From an uncultured Bacteroides sp. (GTDB taxonomy: Bacteria; Bacteroidota; Bacteroidia; Bacteroidales; Bacteroidaceae): 64,000 nucleotides of DNA. The position numbers were made by a program, and so were the translations under genes. Below, piece by piece: positions 7,865 to 16,504 of the stretch (positions are counted from its first letter, which is position 1; every line of letters starts with the position of its first letter). The notes beneath the pieces are model-generated. The model was not told the origin of the DNA, did not search any database, and saw nothing but the letters and a program-made list of their open reading frames with translations. The stretch covers positions 1 to 64,000 of the forward strand of contig CALUJC010000002.1 of assembly GCA_944320865.1 (NCBI GenBank). Direction: 5' to 3'.

Positions 7865-7896
7865 CAAACTTAGGAAATCCTAATTATCTAACCAAA
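7865..7896 (-). promoter_or_regulatory. Bacteroides-type promoter for CXXX-repeat peptide operon
   Basis: On the minus strand, TTTG (7896-7893) and TAAGTTTG (7872-7865) are 20 bp apart. The -7 box is 40 bp before the ATG at 7825. This probably drives the Ig-like protein, precursor, maturase and downstream genes. Confidence 0.65.
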
Positions 7897-7994
7897 CATT
7901 ACGTTGAGTTTTTTGTCAGCCCATTTTCAAAATTCTGCCTCCAAACCTCCTTTTTCATTGAAAAGTGTAGTTTTTCACCCTTATTTTTTATTGA

Positions 7995-8114
7995 AAAGTG
8001 TCATTCTTTCGTGAGCGGCAAGTCGTCACCCAAGGTAAGGTGCGCTACCTGCCCGTTTATTACGTCATGTTCCTCGATGCCGATGAGGCTGTGGATGGCG
8101 ACGTGTATTTTTAG
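7995..8114 (+). pseudogene. C-terminal gene remnant
   Basis: An open frame with protein-like composition (ERQVVTQGKVRYLPV..., ending VDGDVYF) ends at a TAG at 8112-8114. It is interrupted upstream by a TGA at 7992-7994, and no start is available. The codon use is GC-rich like neighbouring genes, unlike the AT-rich DNA around it. It is probably the tail of a decayed gene; the family was not recognised. Confidence 0.35.
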
Positions 8115-8268
8115 GATAATGTAAATATTTCAAAATTTTCATATTCTCCACACGGATATTTATAAATGCTTACATGAAAAATCTTGATGTTTCTTATTTC
8201 GTTACAAAAATGTCTTTCCGAAGTGCTCGTATTGTATTCTAAACCAATAGATTGATATGATAACTTCG

Positions 8269-8378
8269 ACCCAACTACGTACCACCTCCGACTCTCCTCC
8301 GATACAAGTCCGACACAAGTCCGACAATCCATGGGCGTATAGGGTCGGAGGTGGACCGTAGGAAATACGGACATGTCC
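8269..8378. repeat. Dispersed repeat M, copy 1 (inverted relative to 25.8 kb copy)
   Basis: About 105 bp running from ACCCAACTACG to GGAAATACGGACATGTCC. It contains CTCCGATACAAGTCCGACAC-type words and complementary CCACCTCCGAC / GTCGGAGGTGG arms. Its reverse complement occurs at 25786-25890 with only a few differences. Short minus-strand ORFs across it are not convincing genes. Confidence 0.8.
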
Positions 8379-8547
8379 GGGAGGAAAAAGAGGGGTGATA
8401 GCCTTTGAAAGAGATGCTTTTGTAAGCATTTCTTAGTAAAACGCTCTCGAGATTCTGGCGTAGCAGAATGTTTGTGTAAATTTGAAGTGCAACTGCAAAA
8501 TTGCACAAGTCATAATGGAGACGGTATATATGAGGCTCTAATCCGCG

Positions 8548-8708
8548 TTATTGATTTAATCCAATCACATCTATGGGGAGCATTGCATTGCCAACATTAT
8601 CTTCAGGGGTATTTTTAAGGAACAGCATTGGGATGATAGTATGATTGTGGGCAAATCTTTAGTCGTGCCATTTCATTTGTTCTATCAACGACTATCAACG
8701 AATTTCAT
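8548..8708 (-). pseudogene. Remnant of an MKFVDRTNEMARLK-type AAA ATPase gene plus unknown tail
   Basis: Read from the ATG at 8708, the start is MKFVD followed by a tandem 10-bp duplication (TCGTTGATAG) that shifts the frame and creates stops. Removing the duplication restores MKFVDRTNEMARLK, the usual opening of Bacteroidetes ATPase_2/DUF234 proteins. The similarity ends there. A different frame then reads HNHTIIPMLFLKN...VIGLNQ to a stop at 8548, with protein-like composition but no recognised family. This is a broken or fused gene fragment. Confidence 0.5.
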
Positions 8709-8780
8709 GCCTTATGTTTATTATGTATTGCAAACATAATGATTCTGTGACATAATACAGAATTCCAAGCTATAAACTTA

Positions 8781-9077
8781 AATGATAATTTATCGGGGCG
8801 TAGCCCCGAAATGAAGAATGAAGAACTAAAAATGAAGAATTAGTGATGTAACTGAATTCTCCTCCTCCCGGGAGGAGGAGTATCCGGAGGGAGAGGTGGT
8901 AGGTAAAATATAAGTCTCTGAATAATAATATTATTATCGCTACCACCCCGTCACTTCGTGCCACCCCTCCTCCCCGGAGGAGGGGAATCAGTTACCACTG
9001 CATAATCACCTGCTAATTCTTCATTCATCATTCTTAATTCTTCATTAAAGCGCGCTTGCGCGCGTTAAATTCCCATT
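8781..9077. repeat. Fold-back element D (GAAGAATGAAGAA type, long form)
   Basis: Caps are AATGATAATTTA (8781-8792) and TAAATTCCCATT (9066-9077). Moving inward there is a CGGGGCGTAGCCCCG hairpin on the left and a GCGCGCTTGCGCGC hairpin on the right, then GAAGAATGAAGAA words facing TTCTTCATTCATCATTCTT words, then GTAACTGAATTC / GAATCAGTTAC arms with CTCCTCCTCCCGGGAGGAGGAG-type palindromes. The centre is AT-rich. The rest of 8115-9264 shows no intact gene. Confidence 0.8.
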
Positions 9078-9224
9078 TAGAAGAGTTGTCACTCATTCTA
9101 AAAAGCACTTATTTGTGACTTCTGAAAGTGATTCCTATTTGAGGCATTTGATGGCTTTCAGTGTCTGAAATGCAAGAATTTTGTGAAAAATGCTCCAAAA
9201 TGCGCTGTTTTGGGGAATAATTTG

Positions 9225-9232
9225 TAATTTTG
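9225..9232 (+). promoter_or_regulatory. -7-like promoter box for NlpC/P60 gene
   Basis: TAATTTTG lies 32 bp before the ATG at 9265. The nearest TTTG (9209-9212) is closer than the usual 19-20 bp, so this is a partial match. Confidence 0.4.
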
Positions 9233-9264
9233 CTATCCGAACAAACGATAAACAGTAATTACCG

Positions 9265-10467
9265 ATGAAAACATTGATTGCTACGTTCGCTTTGGCCTTC
9301 TTATGCCTGCCGGTAGGGGTGGGGGCTTCGGAGTTGGACGATATTCCTCCAGAGGTGGCCCGTGTGTCCGACAGCCTGAAGCGGGTGTATGCGCCGGATA
9401 GCCGGGTAGCTTTGTTCGACGTTGACTATACTTTCTCCGGTAAAGACGTCATGCTTCGCGGGGTCACCACTTCGGGGGAGGCCAAGAGGGCATTGACGGG
9501 CTGCCTGGCTGCCGGCGGGTACCGGGTGATGGATTTCCTGAAAGTGCTGCCCGACTCTGCCGGATTGCAAGGCAAGACGTATGGCATTATTAACCTCTCG
9601 GTGGCCAGCATGAGGCGGGAGGCCGACTATTCGTCGGAGATGGTGACGCAGGCCTTGCTGGGCATGCCGGTGCGCGTGCTTCAGCACGACGGCTGGTACA
9701 GGATACAGACCCCGGACAACTACATTGCCTGGGTGCACCGGGCCAGCGTGTGCCCGGTGACGCGGGAGGAACTCTCTGCCTGGAACCGGGCGGAGAAGGT
9801 GGTGGTGACGTCGCACTACGGCTTTGTGTATTCGAGCCCTGACCGTCGGGCGCAAACCGTGTCGGACGTAGTGGCGGGCGACCGCCTGAAGCTGGAGGGT
9901 AGGCATGGAGCCTTTTACCGGGTGGCTTATCCTGACGGGCGCAAAGGGTATCTGTTGAAGGCGGATGCGGTGCCCGAGGAGAAGTGGCGTGCCGGCTTGA
10001 AGCAGGAGGCAGACAACATCATTGCCACGGCGCATACCCTGATGGGGGTGCCCTACCTGTGGGCGGGCACTTCGTCCAAGGGCATGGATTGCAGCGGGTT
10101 TGTGCGGACAGTGCTGTTTATGCACGACATCATTATTCCGCGCGACGCTTCGCAGCAGGCCTACGTGGGGCAGCACATTGACATTGCTCCTGACTTTGGC
10201 AACCTGCAGCCTGGTGATTTGCTGTTTTTTGGGCGGAAGGCTGCGCCCGGACGGAAAGAGCGCATTGTACATGTTGGCATCTATATAGGAGGCAAGCGAT
10301 TCATTCACTCGCAGGGCGATGTTCGGCTCAGCAGTTTTGCGCCGGCCGACTCTTGCTTTGATGAGTATAACTTGGGCAGGTTGCTATTTGCCACCCGCAT
10401 ATTGCCTTATATAGATAAGGAGGAGGGGCTGAACACTACGGCTACTAATCCTTATTATAGACTGTAG
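9265..10467 (+). CDS. NlpC/P60 murein-peptide endopeptidase with SH3 domains
   Basis: A 400-residue exported protein with a cleavable signal peptide (residues 1-21). Two SH3-like modules lie at about 110-165 and 175-235, followed by a C-terminal NlpC/P60 papain-fold domain. The catalytic Cys is C276 in MDCSGFV, the His is H336 in IVHVGIYIG, and the third polar residue is probably H348 in FIHSQGD. The architecture matches Bacteroides gamma-D-glutamyl-diamino-acid endopeptidases that trim recycled peptidoglycan peptides with a free N-terminal L-Ala. The next gene encodes the L-Ala-D/L-Glu epimerase, which would act on the released dipeptide. The call is firm at family level. Confidence 0.88.
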   Translation: MKTLIATFALAFLCLPVGVGASELDDIPPEVARVSDSLKRVYAPDSRVALFDVDYTFSGKDVMLRGVTTSGEAKRALTGCLAAGGYRVMDFLKVLPDSAGLQGKTYGIINLSVASMRREADYSSEMVTQALLGMPVRVLQHDGWYRIQTPDNYIAWVHRASVCPVTREELSAWNRAEKVVVTSHYGFVYSSPDRRAQTVSDVVAGDRLKLEGRHGAFYRVAYPDGRKGYLLKADAVPEEKWRAGLKQEADNIIATAHTLMGVPYLWAGTSSKGMDCSGFVRTVLFMHDIIIPRDASQQAYVGQHIDIAPDFGNLQPGDLLFFGRKAAPGRKERIVHVGIYIGGKRFIHSQGDVRLSSFAPADSCFDEYNLGRLLFATRILPYIDKEEGLNTTATNPYYRL

Positions 10468-10474
10468 AAAGGGG

Positions 10475-10961
10475 AATGGGAATTTATGTGCACTTTTTCT
10501 TTCGCTTGTCCGAAAGAAAAAGATGCCAAAAAGAAAGGACCCCGGCTGTGCCCGTCGGGCTACTCCGGTCAGCTTTCAGCCTAAGTGGCAGAAACTCGCT
10601 TCGCTCAGACAGTCTGCCCCTTTTCACGGCTGAAAACTGCCCTCCGCTTCACGCCCGCCGGTCAATGCCGGAGAGCCATGCGGCATCAAGCCGTACTATG
10701 TAGAGACGTGGCGTGCCGCGTCTCACAGGCCGGAAGGCCTGCCGCCCAACGCCGCATGGCCGCGCCTAAGCGGAGGGGCGTAAAGCGGAGAGCGCGTTTT
10801 TGCGTGAAGAACGGCAGGTTGTCTGAGCGTAGCGAGTTCCCTGCCGTTTAGCAAAAACGTGCTCGGAGTAGCCCCGGAGATTCAGCGCTTGACTTTTTTC
10901 TTTTGGTATCTTTTCTTTTTGTGGCAAGACAAAAAGAAAAGTACAAAGATAAATTATCATT
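10475..10961. repeat. Composite fold-back element E (about 490 bp palindrome)
   Basis: Caps are AATGGGAATTTA (10475-10486) and TAAATTATCATT (10950-10961). The interior is one long imperfect palindrome. Outer CTTTTTCTTT-type arms face AAAGAAAAG-type arms; CGGGCTACTCCGG faces CGGAGTAGCCCCGG; AACTCGCTTCGCTCAGACAG faces TGTCTGAGCGTAGCGAGTT; and CCGCTT.ACGCCC arms face each other near the centre. It begins 8 bp after the stop of the NlpC gene and ends 8 bp before the epimerase start, so it occupies the whole gap. ORFs inside are by-products of the palindrome. Confidence 0.8.
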
Positions 10962-10968
10962 TAAATAT

Positions 10969-12147
10969 ATGCAAAATAGAAGGGATTTCTTGAAAACGGC
11001 AGCCTTGGCTGCTATAGGCTCCGGAGTGGTTGCGGATGATTTGCTGGCCATGAGGAGAGAAGGCGGGCATGCCGCTTGGTTCAACATCAACCGGGTGGCA
11101 GGAGCATCGCCCCGCATGCAGTTGCGCTTCTTCCCCTATGAGTTGAAGTTGAAGCATGTGTTCACGGTGGCTACCTATTCGCGCAGCACTACGCCCGATG
11201 TGCAGGTGGAGTTGGAGTACGATGGCCTGGTGGGGTATGGCGAGGCATCGATGCCGCCTTATCTGCAAAAAGAGCTGGGGACGGTGGAAAGCGTGATGGT
11301 TTTCTTGCGCAAGGTGCAGGAGGGCATAGGGCGTTTCGACGATCCTTTTCAGTTGGAAGACATCTTGGCCTACATAGACGGCTTATCGGAAGGCAATGCG
11401 GCGGCAAAGGCAGCGGTAGACATTGCTTTGCACGACCTAGTGGGTAAGCTGCTGCAGGTGCCGTGGTACAGGATATGGGGACTGGACAAGGCTAAAGCAC
11501 CCTCCACCACCTTTACTATCGGTATCGATACGCCGGAGGTGGTGCGGCAAAAGACCAAAGAATGTGCCGACCAATTCAATATTTTGAAAGTGAAGCTGGG
11601 CAGCGACCACGACAAGCAACTGATAGAGACCATCCGCTCGGTGACGCAGTTGCCCATAGTCGTGGATGCCAACCAGGGTTGGAGTGACAGGCAGCAGGCG
11701 CTTGACATGATACACTGGCTGAAGGAACAGGGCATTGTGATGGTGGAGCAGCCCATGCCTAAAGAGCGGCTGGATGACATTGCATGGATTACGCAGCACA
11801 GTCCCTTGCCCATTTTTGCCGACGAGTCGGTGCAGCGGCTGAAAGACATTCCTGCCCTAAAGGGTGCTTTCTCCGGCATCAACATTAAGCTGATGAAATG
11901 CACGGGGATGCGCGAGGCGTGGAAGATGGTGACCTTGGCGCGCGCCCTCGGTATGAAGGTGATGGTGGGGTGCATGACGGAGACCTCGTGCGCCATCAGT
12001 GCTGCCGCCCAATTCTCGCCCTCGGTAGACTTTGCCGACCTGGACGGCAGCCTGTTGATAGCCAACGACCGCTTTAAGGGCATGGAAGTGGTGAAGGGCA
12101 AAATAACCTTGCCCGACAGGCCGGGCATAGGGGTGGTAAAACTATAA
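10969..12147 (+). CDS. Dipeptide epimerase (L-Ala-D/L-Glu type), enolase superfamily
   Basis: A 392-residue member of the mandelate racemase/muconate lactonising enzyme group. The start MQNRRDFLK (10969) gives a Tat-type leader (RRDFLK, then a hydrophobic stretch); an upstream in-frame ATG lies inside repeat E and is unlikely. Active-site landmarks are the LKVKLG lysines (about K207/K209), VDANQGW (D233), VEQPM (E260), ADES (D285) and the NIKLMK lysine (about K307). This pattern fits L-Ala-D/L-Glu epimerases used in murein peptide recycling, and the neighbouring NlpC/P60 endopeptidase supports this. A Tat leader implies export to the periplasm, which is not typical of cytosolic homologues. 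Confidence 0.85.
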   Translation: MQNRRDFLKTAALAAIGSGVVADDLLAMRREGGHAAWFNINRVAGASPRMQLRFFPYELKLKHVFTVATYSRSTTPDVQVELEYDGLVGYGEASMPPYLQKELGTVESVMVFLRKVQEGIGRFDDPFQLEDILAYIDGLSEGNAAAKAAVDIALHDLVGKLLQVPWYRIWGLDKAKAPSTTFTIGIDTPEVVRQKTKECADQFNILKVKLGSDHDKQLIETIRSVTQLPIVVDANQGWSDRQQALDMIHWLKEQGIVMVEQPMPKERLDDIAWITQHSPLPIFADESVQRLKDIPALKGAFSGINIKLMKCTGMREAWKMVTLARALGMKVMVGCMTETSCAISAAAQFSPSVDFADLDGSLLIANDRFKGMEVVKGKITLPDRPGIGVVKL

Positions 12148-12162
12148 ATTGAAGAACGGCTT

Positions 12163-13497
12163 ATGAAGAATTTGCTTTATGCACTGGCATTGCTGGTGCT
12201 GGCCTCGGCTTGCGGCACGGGCATGTCGCACAAACCTTACACGTGGGAGGACGACTTGCATCAGCGTCTGCTGACCGACTTTTGCCTGACAGAACAGCAG
12301 GTGAAAGATTACATCCGCCGGTATATACCTGATGTGACCGATGAACAGATGCGCCAATGGGAAGAAAGCCGTGCCTTGGAATGCATGTGGCTGGACGGCG
12401 AAAAACGCTACTTTATAAACGCAGGACCCAATCTCTTTCGGATAGATTCAGCCTGCCGTGACATTAAGACAGCCAAAGAGGGCGTGGTCGTGGAAGGTTA
12501 TGATAGGGTGAATACAGAAAACGTGCCTGCCATTATCCGTGCGGTAAAAGATAGTGCGAAGACATTGGTGCTTCCCAAGCGCATGCGGGTGACTTATACT
12601 TTGACGGTGGATACGAATGCTGTTCCGGCAGGCGAAATAGTGCGCTGCTGGCTGCCTTATCCGCGCACAGATGTGCCGAGGCAGCAGGACGTGAAACTGC
12701 TGGAGACAAGCGAGGCAGAGTATGTGTTGTCGCCGCGCGAGTGTGCCCACAGCACACTCTATATGGAGAAACGGGCGGTGCAAGGGCAGCCCACGGTGTT
12801 TTCTGAGACCTTTGAATATACCTCGTATGGCGAGTGGCACAACCTGAAGCCAGAAGACGTGCAACCGTATGACACGGCCTCTGCCCTTTATCGGAAGTAT
12901 ACGGTCGAGCGCGATAAACACATTGTGTTTTCACCTCGTTTGCGCGAGCTTGCCACAAGGCTTACGGCTGGCGAGGATAACCCTTACTTGAAAGCTAAAC
13001 GTATTTTCCATTGGATATACGACCATTTTCCTTGGGCATCGGCTCGGGAGTATTCCACGATAGACAACATTCCGGAGTATGTGCTCGACAACTGGCATGG
13101 CGATTGCGGGCAGGTCACGCTGCTTTTCGTCACACTTTGCCGTCTGAGCGGTATTCCTGCCCATTTTCAGAGTGGCTTTATGATGCATCCCCGTGCCTGG
13201 AATCTGCATGATTGGGCAGAGGTCTATTTTGAAGGAGTTGGTTGGGTTCCTGTTGACCAGTCTTTTGGCATTCCTCCCTTTGCCTGTAATGCCGATGAGA
13301 AATTTTTCTTCTTGGGAGGCATTGACTCATGGCGTATGGTGGTGAATTCCGATTATGGTATGCCACTGGTGCCTGCCAAGAAATATCCACGCAGTGAAAC
13401 CGTAGATTTCCAGCGCGGAGAGGTGGAGTGGGAAGGAGGCAACCTCTACTTCACGCAATGGAGTTATGATATGGAGATAGACTATCTGAACTATTGA
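12163..13497 (+). CDS. Transglutaminase-like domain lipoprotein
   Basis: A 444-residue lipoprotein (lipobox ASAC, Cys17). The C-terminal half holds a transglutaminase core with the Cys-His-Asp triad visible as C315 (HGDCGQV), H349 (NLHDWAEVYF) and D365 (WVPVDQSFG). The N-terminal half has no recognised domain. It follows the epimerase by 15 bp and is probably co-transcribed. In this context it may cleave or rearrange peptides, since many bacterial members act as peptidases rather than crosslinkers. The link to murein-peptide salvage is inferred from position. Confidence 0.82.
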   Translation: MKNLLYALALLVLASACGTGMSHKPYTWEDDLHQRLLTDFCLTEQQVKDYIRRYIPDVTDEQMRQWEESRALECMWLDGEKRYFINAGPNLFRIDSACRDIKTAKEGVVVEGYDRVNTENVPAIIRAVKDSAKTLVLPKRMRVTYTLTVDTNAVPAGEIVRCWLPYPRTDVPRQQDVKLLETSEAEYVLSPRECAHSTLYMEKRAVQGQPTVFSETFEYTSYGEWHNLKPEDVQPYDTASALYRKYTVERDKHIVFSPRLRELATRLTAGEDNPYLKAKRIFHWIYDHFPWASAREYSTIDNIPEYVLDNWHGDCGQVTLLFVTLCRLSGIPAHFQSGFMMHPRAWNLHDWAEVYFEGVGWVPVDQSFGIPPFACNADEKFFFLGGIDSWRMVVNSDYGMPLVPAKKYPRSETVDFQRGEVEWEGGNLYFTQWSYDMEIDYLNY

Positions 13498-13521
13498 TTT
13501 GCCCTTTGTTTTTTCTTGCGC

Positions 13522-13552
13522 CTTCCCTGTTGCCATTTTAACAATAGGGAAG
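13522..13552 (+). terminator. Possible hairpin terminator after transglutaminase gene
   Basis: CTTCCCTGTTG (13522-13532) pairs with CAATAGGGAAG (13542-13552). No T-run follows on the plus strand, so it may be a weak terminator or a processing hairpin. Confidence 0.35.
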
Positions 13553-13733
13553 CGTGCATAAATGCTAATTTGTCAGTCTCAGCCGTTAACCGCTGTTAAG
13601 CTCAAAATAGGCTCTGTTAAAAGAGAACAAAAAAGAGTGCCAAGCGGAAGAAGTGAATGTTTTTTGCCGTTATTTTAACGTCGAAAAGTTAAACGAAACG
13701 CGAATATTAACATTTAAACCAATAGAAAAAGCT

Positions 13734-15281
13734 ATGAGACAGACAACGAAAAACATCTTAGGAGTAGTGGCAATCGTGCTTCTCAGTTCGGGTGTAGGCG
13801 GTTATACGGCCTATAAGTTGTTGAGTAAGGAAAGAGCGGCTACTGCCACTTTTAATGATTTGTTTCCGCAAAATCCGGCCAGCAACGTGAAGTTGGCAGG
13901 GTTTAACGCTGTGGATGCGCAACCGGTGGACTTGACTCAAGCTGCCGAAACTTCCATTCATGCTGTGGTGCACATCCGTGCTACCCAATTGGGAAGGACA
14001 GAGACCGTGCGGACGGCACCTGATATTTTTGATTTCTTCTTCGGCGACGGCCGGGGGCAACAGAGGCAAATACAGACGCAGCCGCGTGTAGGTTTCGGTT
14101 CGGGTGTCATCATCTCGAAAGACGGATATATCGTGACGAACAACCATGTGGTGGAAGGCGCCGACGAGATTGCCGTGAAACTGAACGATGAGCGCGAGTT
14201 GAAAGGCCGCATCATCGGTACGGATGAGAGCACCGACCTTGCGTTGCTGAAGATAGAAGGCGATGATTTCCCCACTATTCCCATTGGCGATTCCGATGAG
14301 TTGAAAGTAGGTGAATGGGTGTTGGCTGTGGGCAATCCCTTTAACTTGAATTCTACGGTAACGGCAGGTATAGTCAGTGCCAAGGCACGTTCCATTGGCA
14401 CCATGAGTGCCAACGGCAAGGCTGCCGACATCCAGTCGTTCATCCAGACGGATGCTGCCATCAACTCCGGCAACAGTGGCGGTGCGTTGGTCAACGCCAA
14501 GGGCGAGCTGGTGGGCATCAATGCCATGCTGTATTCGCCTACGGGTGCTTATTCGGGCTATGGTTTTGCCATTCCTACCAGCATTATGACAAAGGTGGTG
14601 GCCGACCTGAAGCAATATGGTACCGTACAACGTGCCATGTTGGGAGTTTCCTGCACTGATTTAAACATTGGTTTAGCCGTGGATGAAGAAAACAAGGGAA
14701 TTAAGGAAATCAAAGACAAAGCCAAAGAACTCGGGTTGAAAGAAGGCCTTTGGATACGCGAGATTGTGGAAGGCGGTTCGGCCGACGGCTTCTTGAAGGT
14801 AGACGATGTGTTGACGGCCATTGAAGGCAAGAAGATTCACCGTTTTGCCGATTTGCAGGAAGAGCTGGCTAAGCACCGTCCGGGCGATAAGGTGAAAGTT
14901 ACCGTTATCCGCGACAAGAAGGAGAAGGAGATAACCTTGACGTTGAAGAACCAGCAGGGCAACACGAAGGTTGTGAAGGATGCCGATATGGAACTGCTGG
15001 GTGCAGCCTTCCGCCCCATCACCGATGAAATGAAAGAGCAGCTCAACCTGAACTATGGCCTTGAAGTGACCGGCGTGCGCGAGGGCAAGATGAAGGAAGC
15101 CGGCATCCGTCGTGGCTTCATCATCCTGAAGGTAAACGATATGCCTATGCGCAGTGTGGACGACATGGAGACGGCCTTGAAAGAGGCTTCGCGTTCGAGC
15201 GAGCCGGTATTGTTCATTACCGGTAAGTTCCCCTCGGGCAGGGTAGGCTACTATGCCGTAAATGTAGGCCAGGAAGAATAG
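13734..15281 (+). CDS. degP: HtrA/DegP-family periplasmic serine protease
   Basis: A 515-residue protein starting at MRQTTKNILG (13734); an earlier in-frame ATG at 13653 would add a tail without features. An N-terminal membrane or signal segment (about 8-25) is followed by a trypsin-like domain with triad H138 (TNNHVVEG), D168 (STDLALL) and S248 (GNSGGALV). Two PDZ domains follow (about 310-400 and 420-510). It degrades or refolds damaged envelope proteins. A strong hairpin terminator follows at 15396-15431. The gene stands alone between the salvage trio and rpoD. Confidence 0.92.
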   Translation: MRQTTKNILGVVAIVLLSSGVGGYTAYKLLSKERAATATFNDLFPQNPASNVKLAGFNAVDAQPVDLTQAAETSIHAVVHIRATQLGRTETVRTAPDIFDFFFGDGRGQQRQIQTQPRVGFGSGVIISKDGYIVTNNHVVEGADEIAVKLNDERELKGRIIGTDESTDLALLKIEGDDFPTIPIGDSDELKVGEWVLAVGNPFNLNSTVTAGIVSAKARSIGTMSANGKAADIQSFIQTDAAINSGNSGGALVNAKGELVGINAMLYSPTGAYSGYGFAIPTSIMTKVVADLKQYGTVQRAMLGVSCTDLNIGLAVDEENKGIKEIKDKAKELGLKEGLWIREIVEGGSADGFLKVDDVLTAIEGKKIHRFADLQEELAKHRPGDKVKVTVIRDKKEKEITLTLKNQQGNTKVVKDADMELLGAAFRPITDEMKEQLNLNYGLEVTGVREGKMKEAGIRRGFIILKVNDMPMRSVDDMETALKEASRSSEPVLFITGKFPSGRVGYYAVNVGQEE

Positions 15282-15395
15282 CAGTTGCAATCAATAAGAA
15301 TAAGCGCCGTAATCAGTAAGAAAAGCGGTGCTGACAGATAAGGATAACAAACAACATTAGTAAGGTAATAAGATTGTGTGTAAAAACATCGCATG

Positions 15396-15431
15396 AAAAG
15401 GATGCCGCCTGCAAGGGTTGGCATCCTTTTT
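15396..15431 (+). terminator. Rho-independent terminator after htrA
   Basis: AAAAGGATGCC (15396-15406) pairs with GGCATCCTTTTT (15420-15431) around a 13-nt loop and ends in a T-run. Confidence 0.8.
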
Positions 15432-15477
15432 GTTGGGATGAATGTATGAATAAAATGAAAAAGTTGGCATGAAATAC

Positions 15478-15507
15478 TTGTGGTACGAATATTTTGTACT
15501 AACTTTG
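15478..15507 (+). promoter_or_regulatory. Promoter for rpoD
   Basis: TTG (15478-15480) and TAACTTTG (15500-15507) are separated by 19 bp. The box is 24 bp before the ATG of the sigma factor gene. Confidence 0.65.
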
Positions 15508-15531
15508 CAACCTCAATATGTAGTGTAGAGA

Positions 15532-16392
15532 ATGAGACAATTAAAGATTACCAAAAGTATCACCAATCGCGAGAGCGCTTCTTTGGATAAGTATTTACAG
15601 GAAATCGGGCGTGAGGACCTTATTACCGTTGAAGAAGAAGTAGAGCTTGCACAGCGCATCCGTAAAGGCGACCGCGCCGCATTGGAAAAACTGACGCGTG
15701 CCAATCTGCGTTTCGTAGTGTCCGTAGCCAAGCAGTACCAGAACCAAGGGTTGAGTTTGCCCGACTTGATAAATGAGGGCAACTTGGGACTGATTAAGGC
15801 TGCCGAGAAGTTCGATGAAACCCGTGGCTTTAAGTTTATCAGCTATGCAGTGTGGTGGATACGCCAGTCCATTCTCCAGGCTTTGGCAGAACAGGCACGC
15901 ATCGTGCGCCTTCCGCTGAACCAGGTAGGCTCGCTGAACAAAATCAGTAAGGCTTTCTCGAAGTTCGAGCAGGAAAACGAGCGCCGCCCGTCTCCCGAAG
16001 AGCTGGCCGATGAGCTGGAAATCCCTGTTGACAAAATCTCTGATACGCTGAAGGTGTCGGGCCGCCATATCTCGGTGGATGCACCTTTTGTGGAGGGGGA
16101 AGACAACAGTCTGCTCGATGTGTTGGTAAACGACGACTCTCCTATGGCCGACCGCGCATTGGTGAACGAGTCTCTTGCGAGGGAAATCGATAGGGCACTT
16201 TCTACGTTAACCGAGCGCGAAAAAGAAATCATTCAGATGTTTTTCGGCATCGGACAACAGGAAATGACACTGGAAGAAATTGGCGACAAATTTGGGCTGA
16301 CACGTGAGCGTGTGCGCCAGATTAAGGAGAAAGCCATCAGAAGATTAAGACAAAGTAACCGTAGCAAATTGCTCAAGTCTTATTTGGGATAA
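15532..16392 (+). CDS. rpoD: Primary RNA polymerase sigma factor (sigma-70, RpoD)
   Basis: The 286-residue length matches the short primary sigma factor of Bacteroidetes, which lacks region 1.1. Visible regions are 1.2 ([15 protein letters not shown]), 2 ([30 protein letters not shown] and the [13 protein letters not shown] promoter-melting helix), 3 (about 125-200) and 4.2 ([23 protein letters not shown]). It recognises the TTTG/TAnnTTTG promoters seen across this window. It is monocistronic, with its own promoter and a terminator at 16430-16467. Confidence 0.96.
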   Translation: MRQLKITKSITNRESASLDKYLQEIGREDLITVEEEVELAQRIRKGDRAALEKLTRANLRFVVSVAKQYQNQGLSLPDLINEGNLGLIKAAEKFDETRGFKFISYAVWWIRQSILQALAEQARIVRLPLNQVGSLNKISKAFSKFEQENERRPSPEELADELEIPVDKISDTLKVSGRHISVDAPFVEGEDNSLLDVLVNDDSPMADRALVNESLAREIDRALSTLTEREKEIIQMFFGIGQQEMTLEEIGDKFGLTRERVRQIKEKAIRRLRQSNRSKLLKSYLG

Positions 16393-16429
16393 GTAAGAAA
16401 TATCGCTTTCCGACAAATCAAAAGGTATT

Positions 16430-16467
16430 AAAAACCGGTTCATCTTGCAGGGATGGCCGGTTTTTTT
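16430..16467 (+). terminator. Rho-independent terminator after rpoD
   Basis: AAAAACCGG...CATC pairs with GATGGCCGGTTTTTTT around a short loop, followed by a T-run. Confidence 0.75.
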
Positions 16468-16477
16468 GTTACCTTTG
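16445..16477 (+). promoter_or_regulatory. Promoter for 132-aa protein and clostripain gene
   Basis: TTG (16445-16447) and TACCTTTG (16470-16477) are 22 bp apart, and the -7 box is 27 bp before the ATG at 16505. It overlaps the rpoD terminator. Confidence 0.5.
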
Positions 16478-16504
16478 TGCCCAACTAATTAATTCTCACC
16501 GAAG

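Noticed and set aside
8111..8508. Minus-strand ORFs across repeat M copy 1
   Set aside because: They read through the dispersed repeat and AT-rich DNA, and the same repeat at 25.8 kb lacks the frame.
9301..10308. 335-residue ORF antisense to the NlpC/P60 gene
   Set aside because: The composition is His/Arg-rich as expected for a GC-rich shadow frame; no domain is visible.
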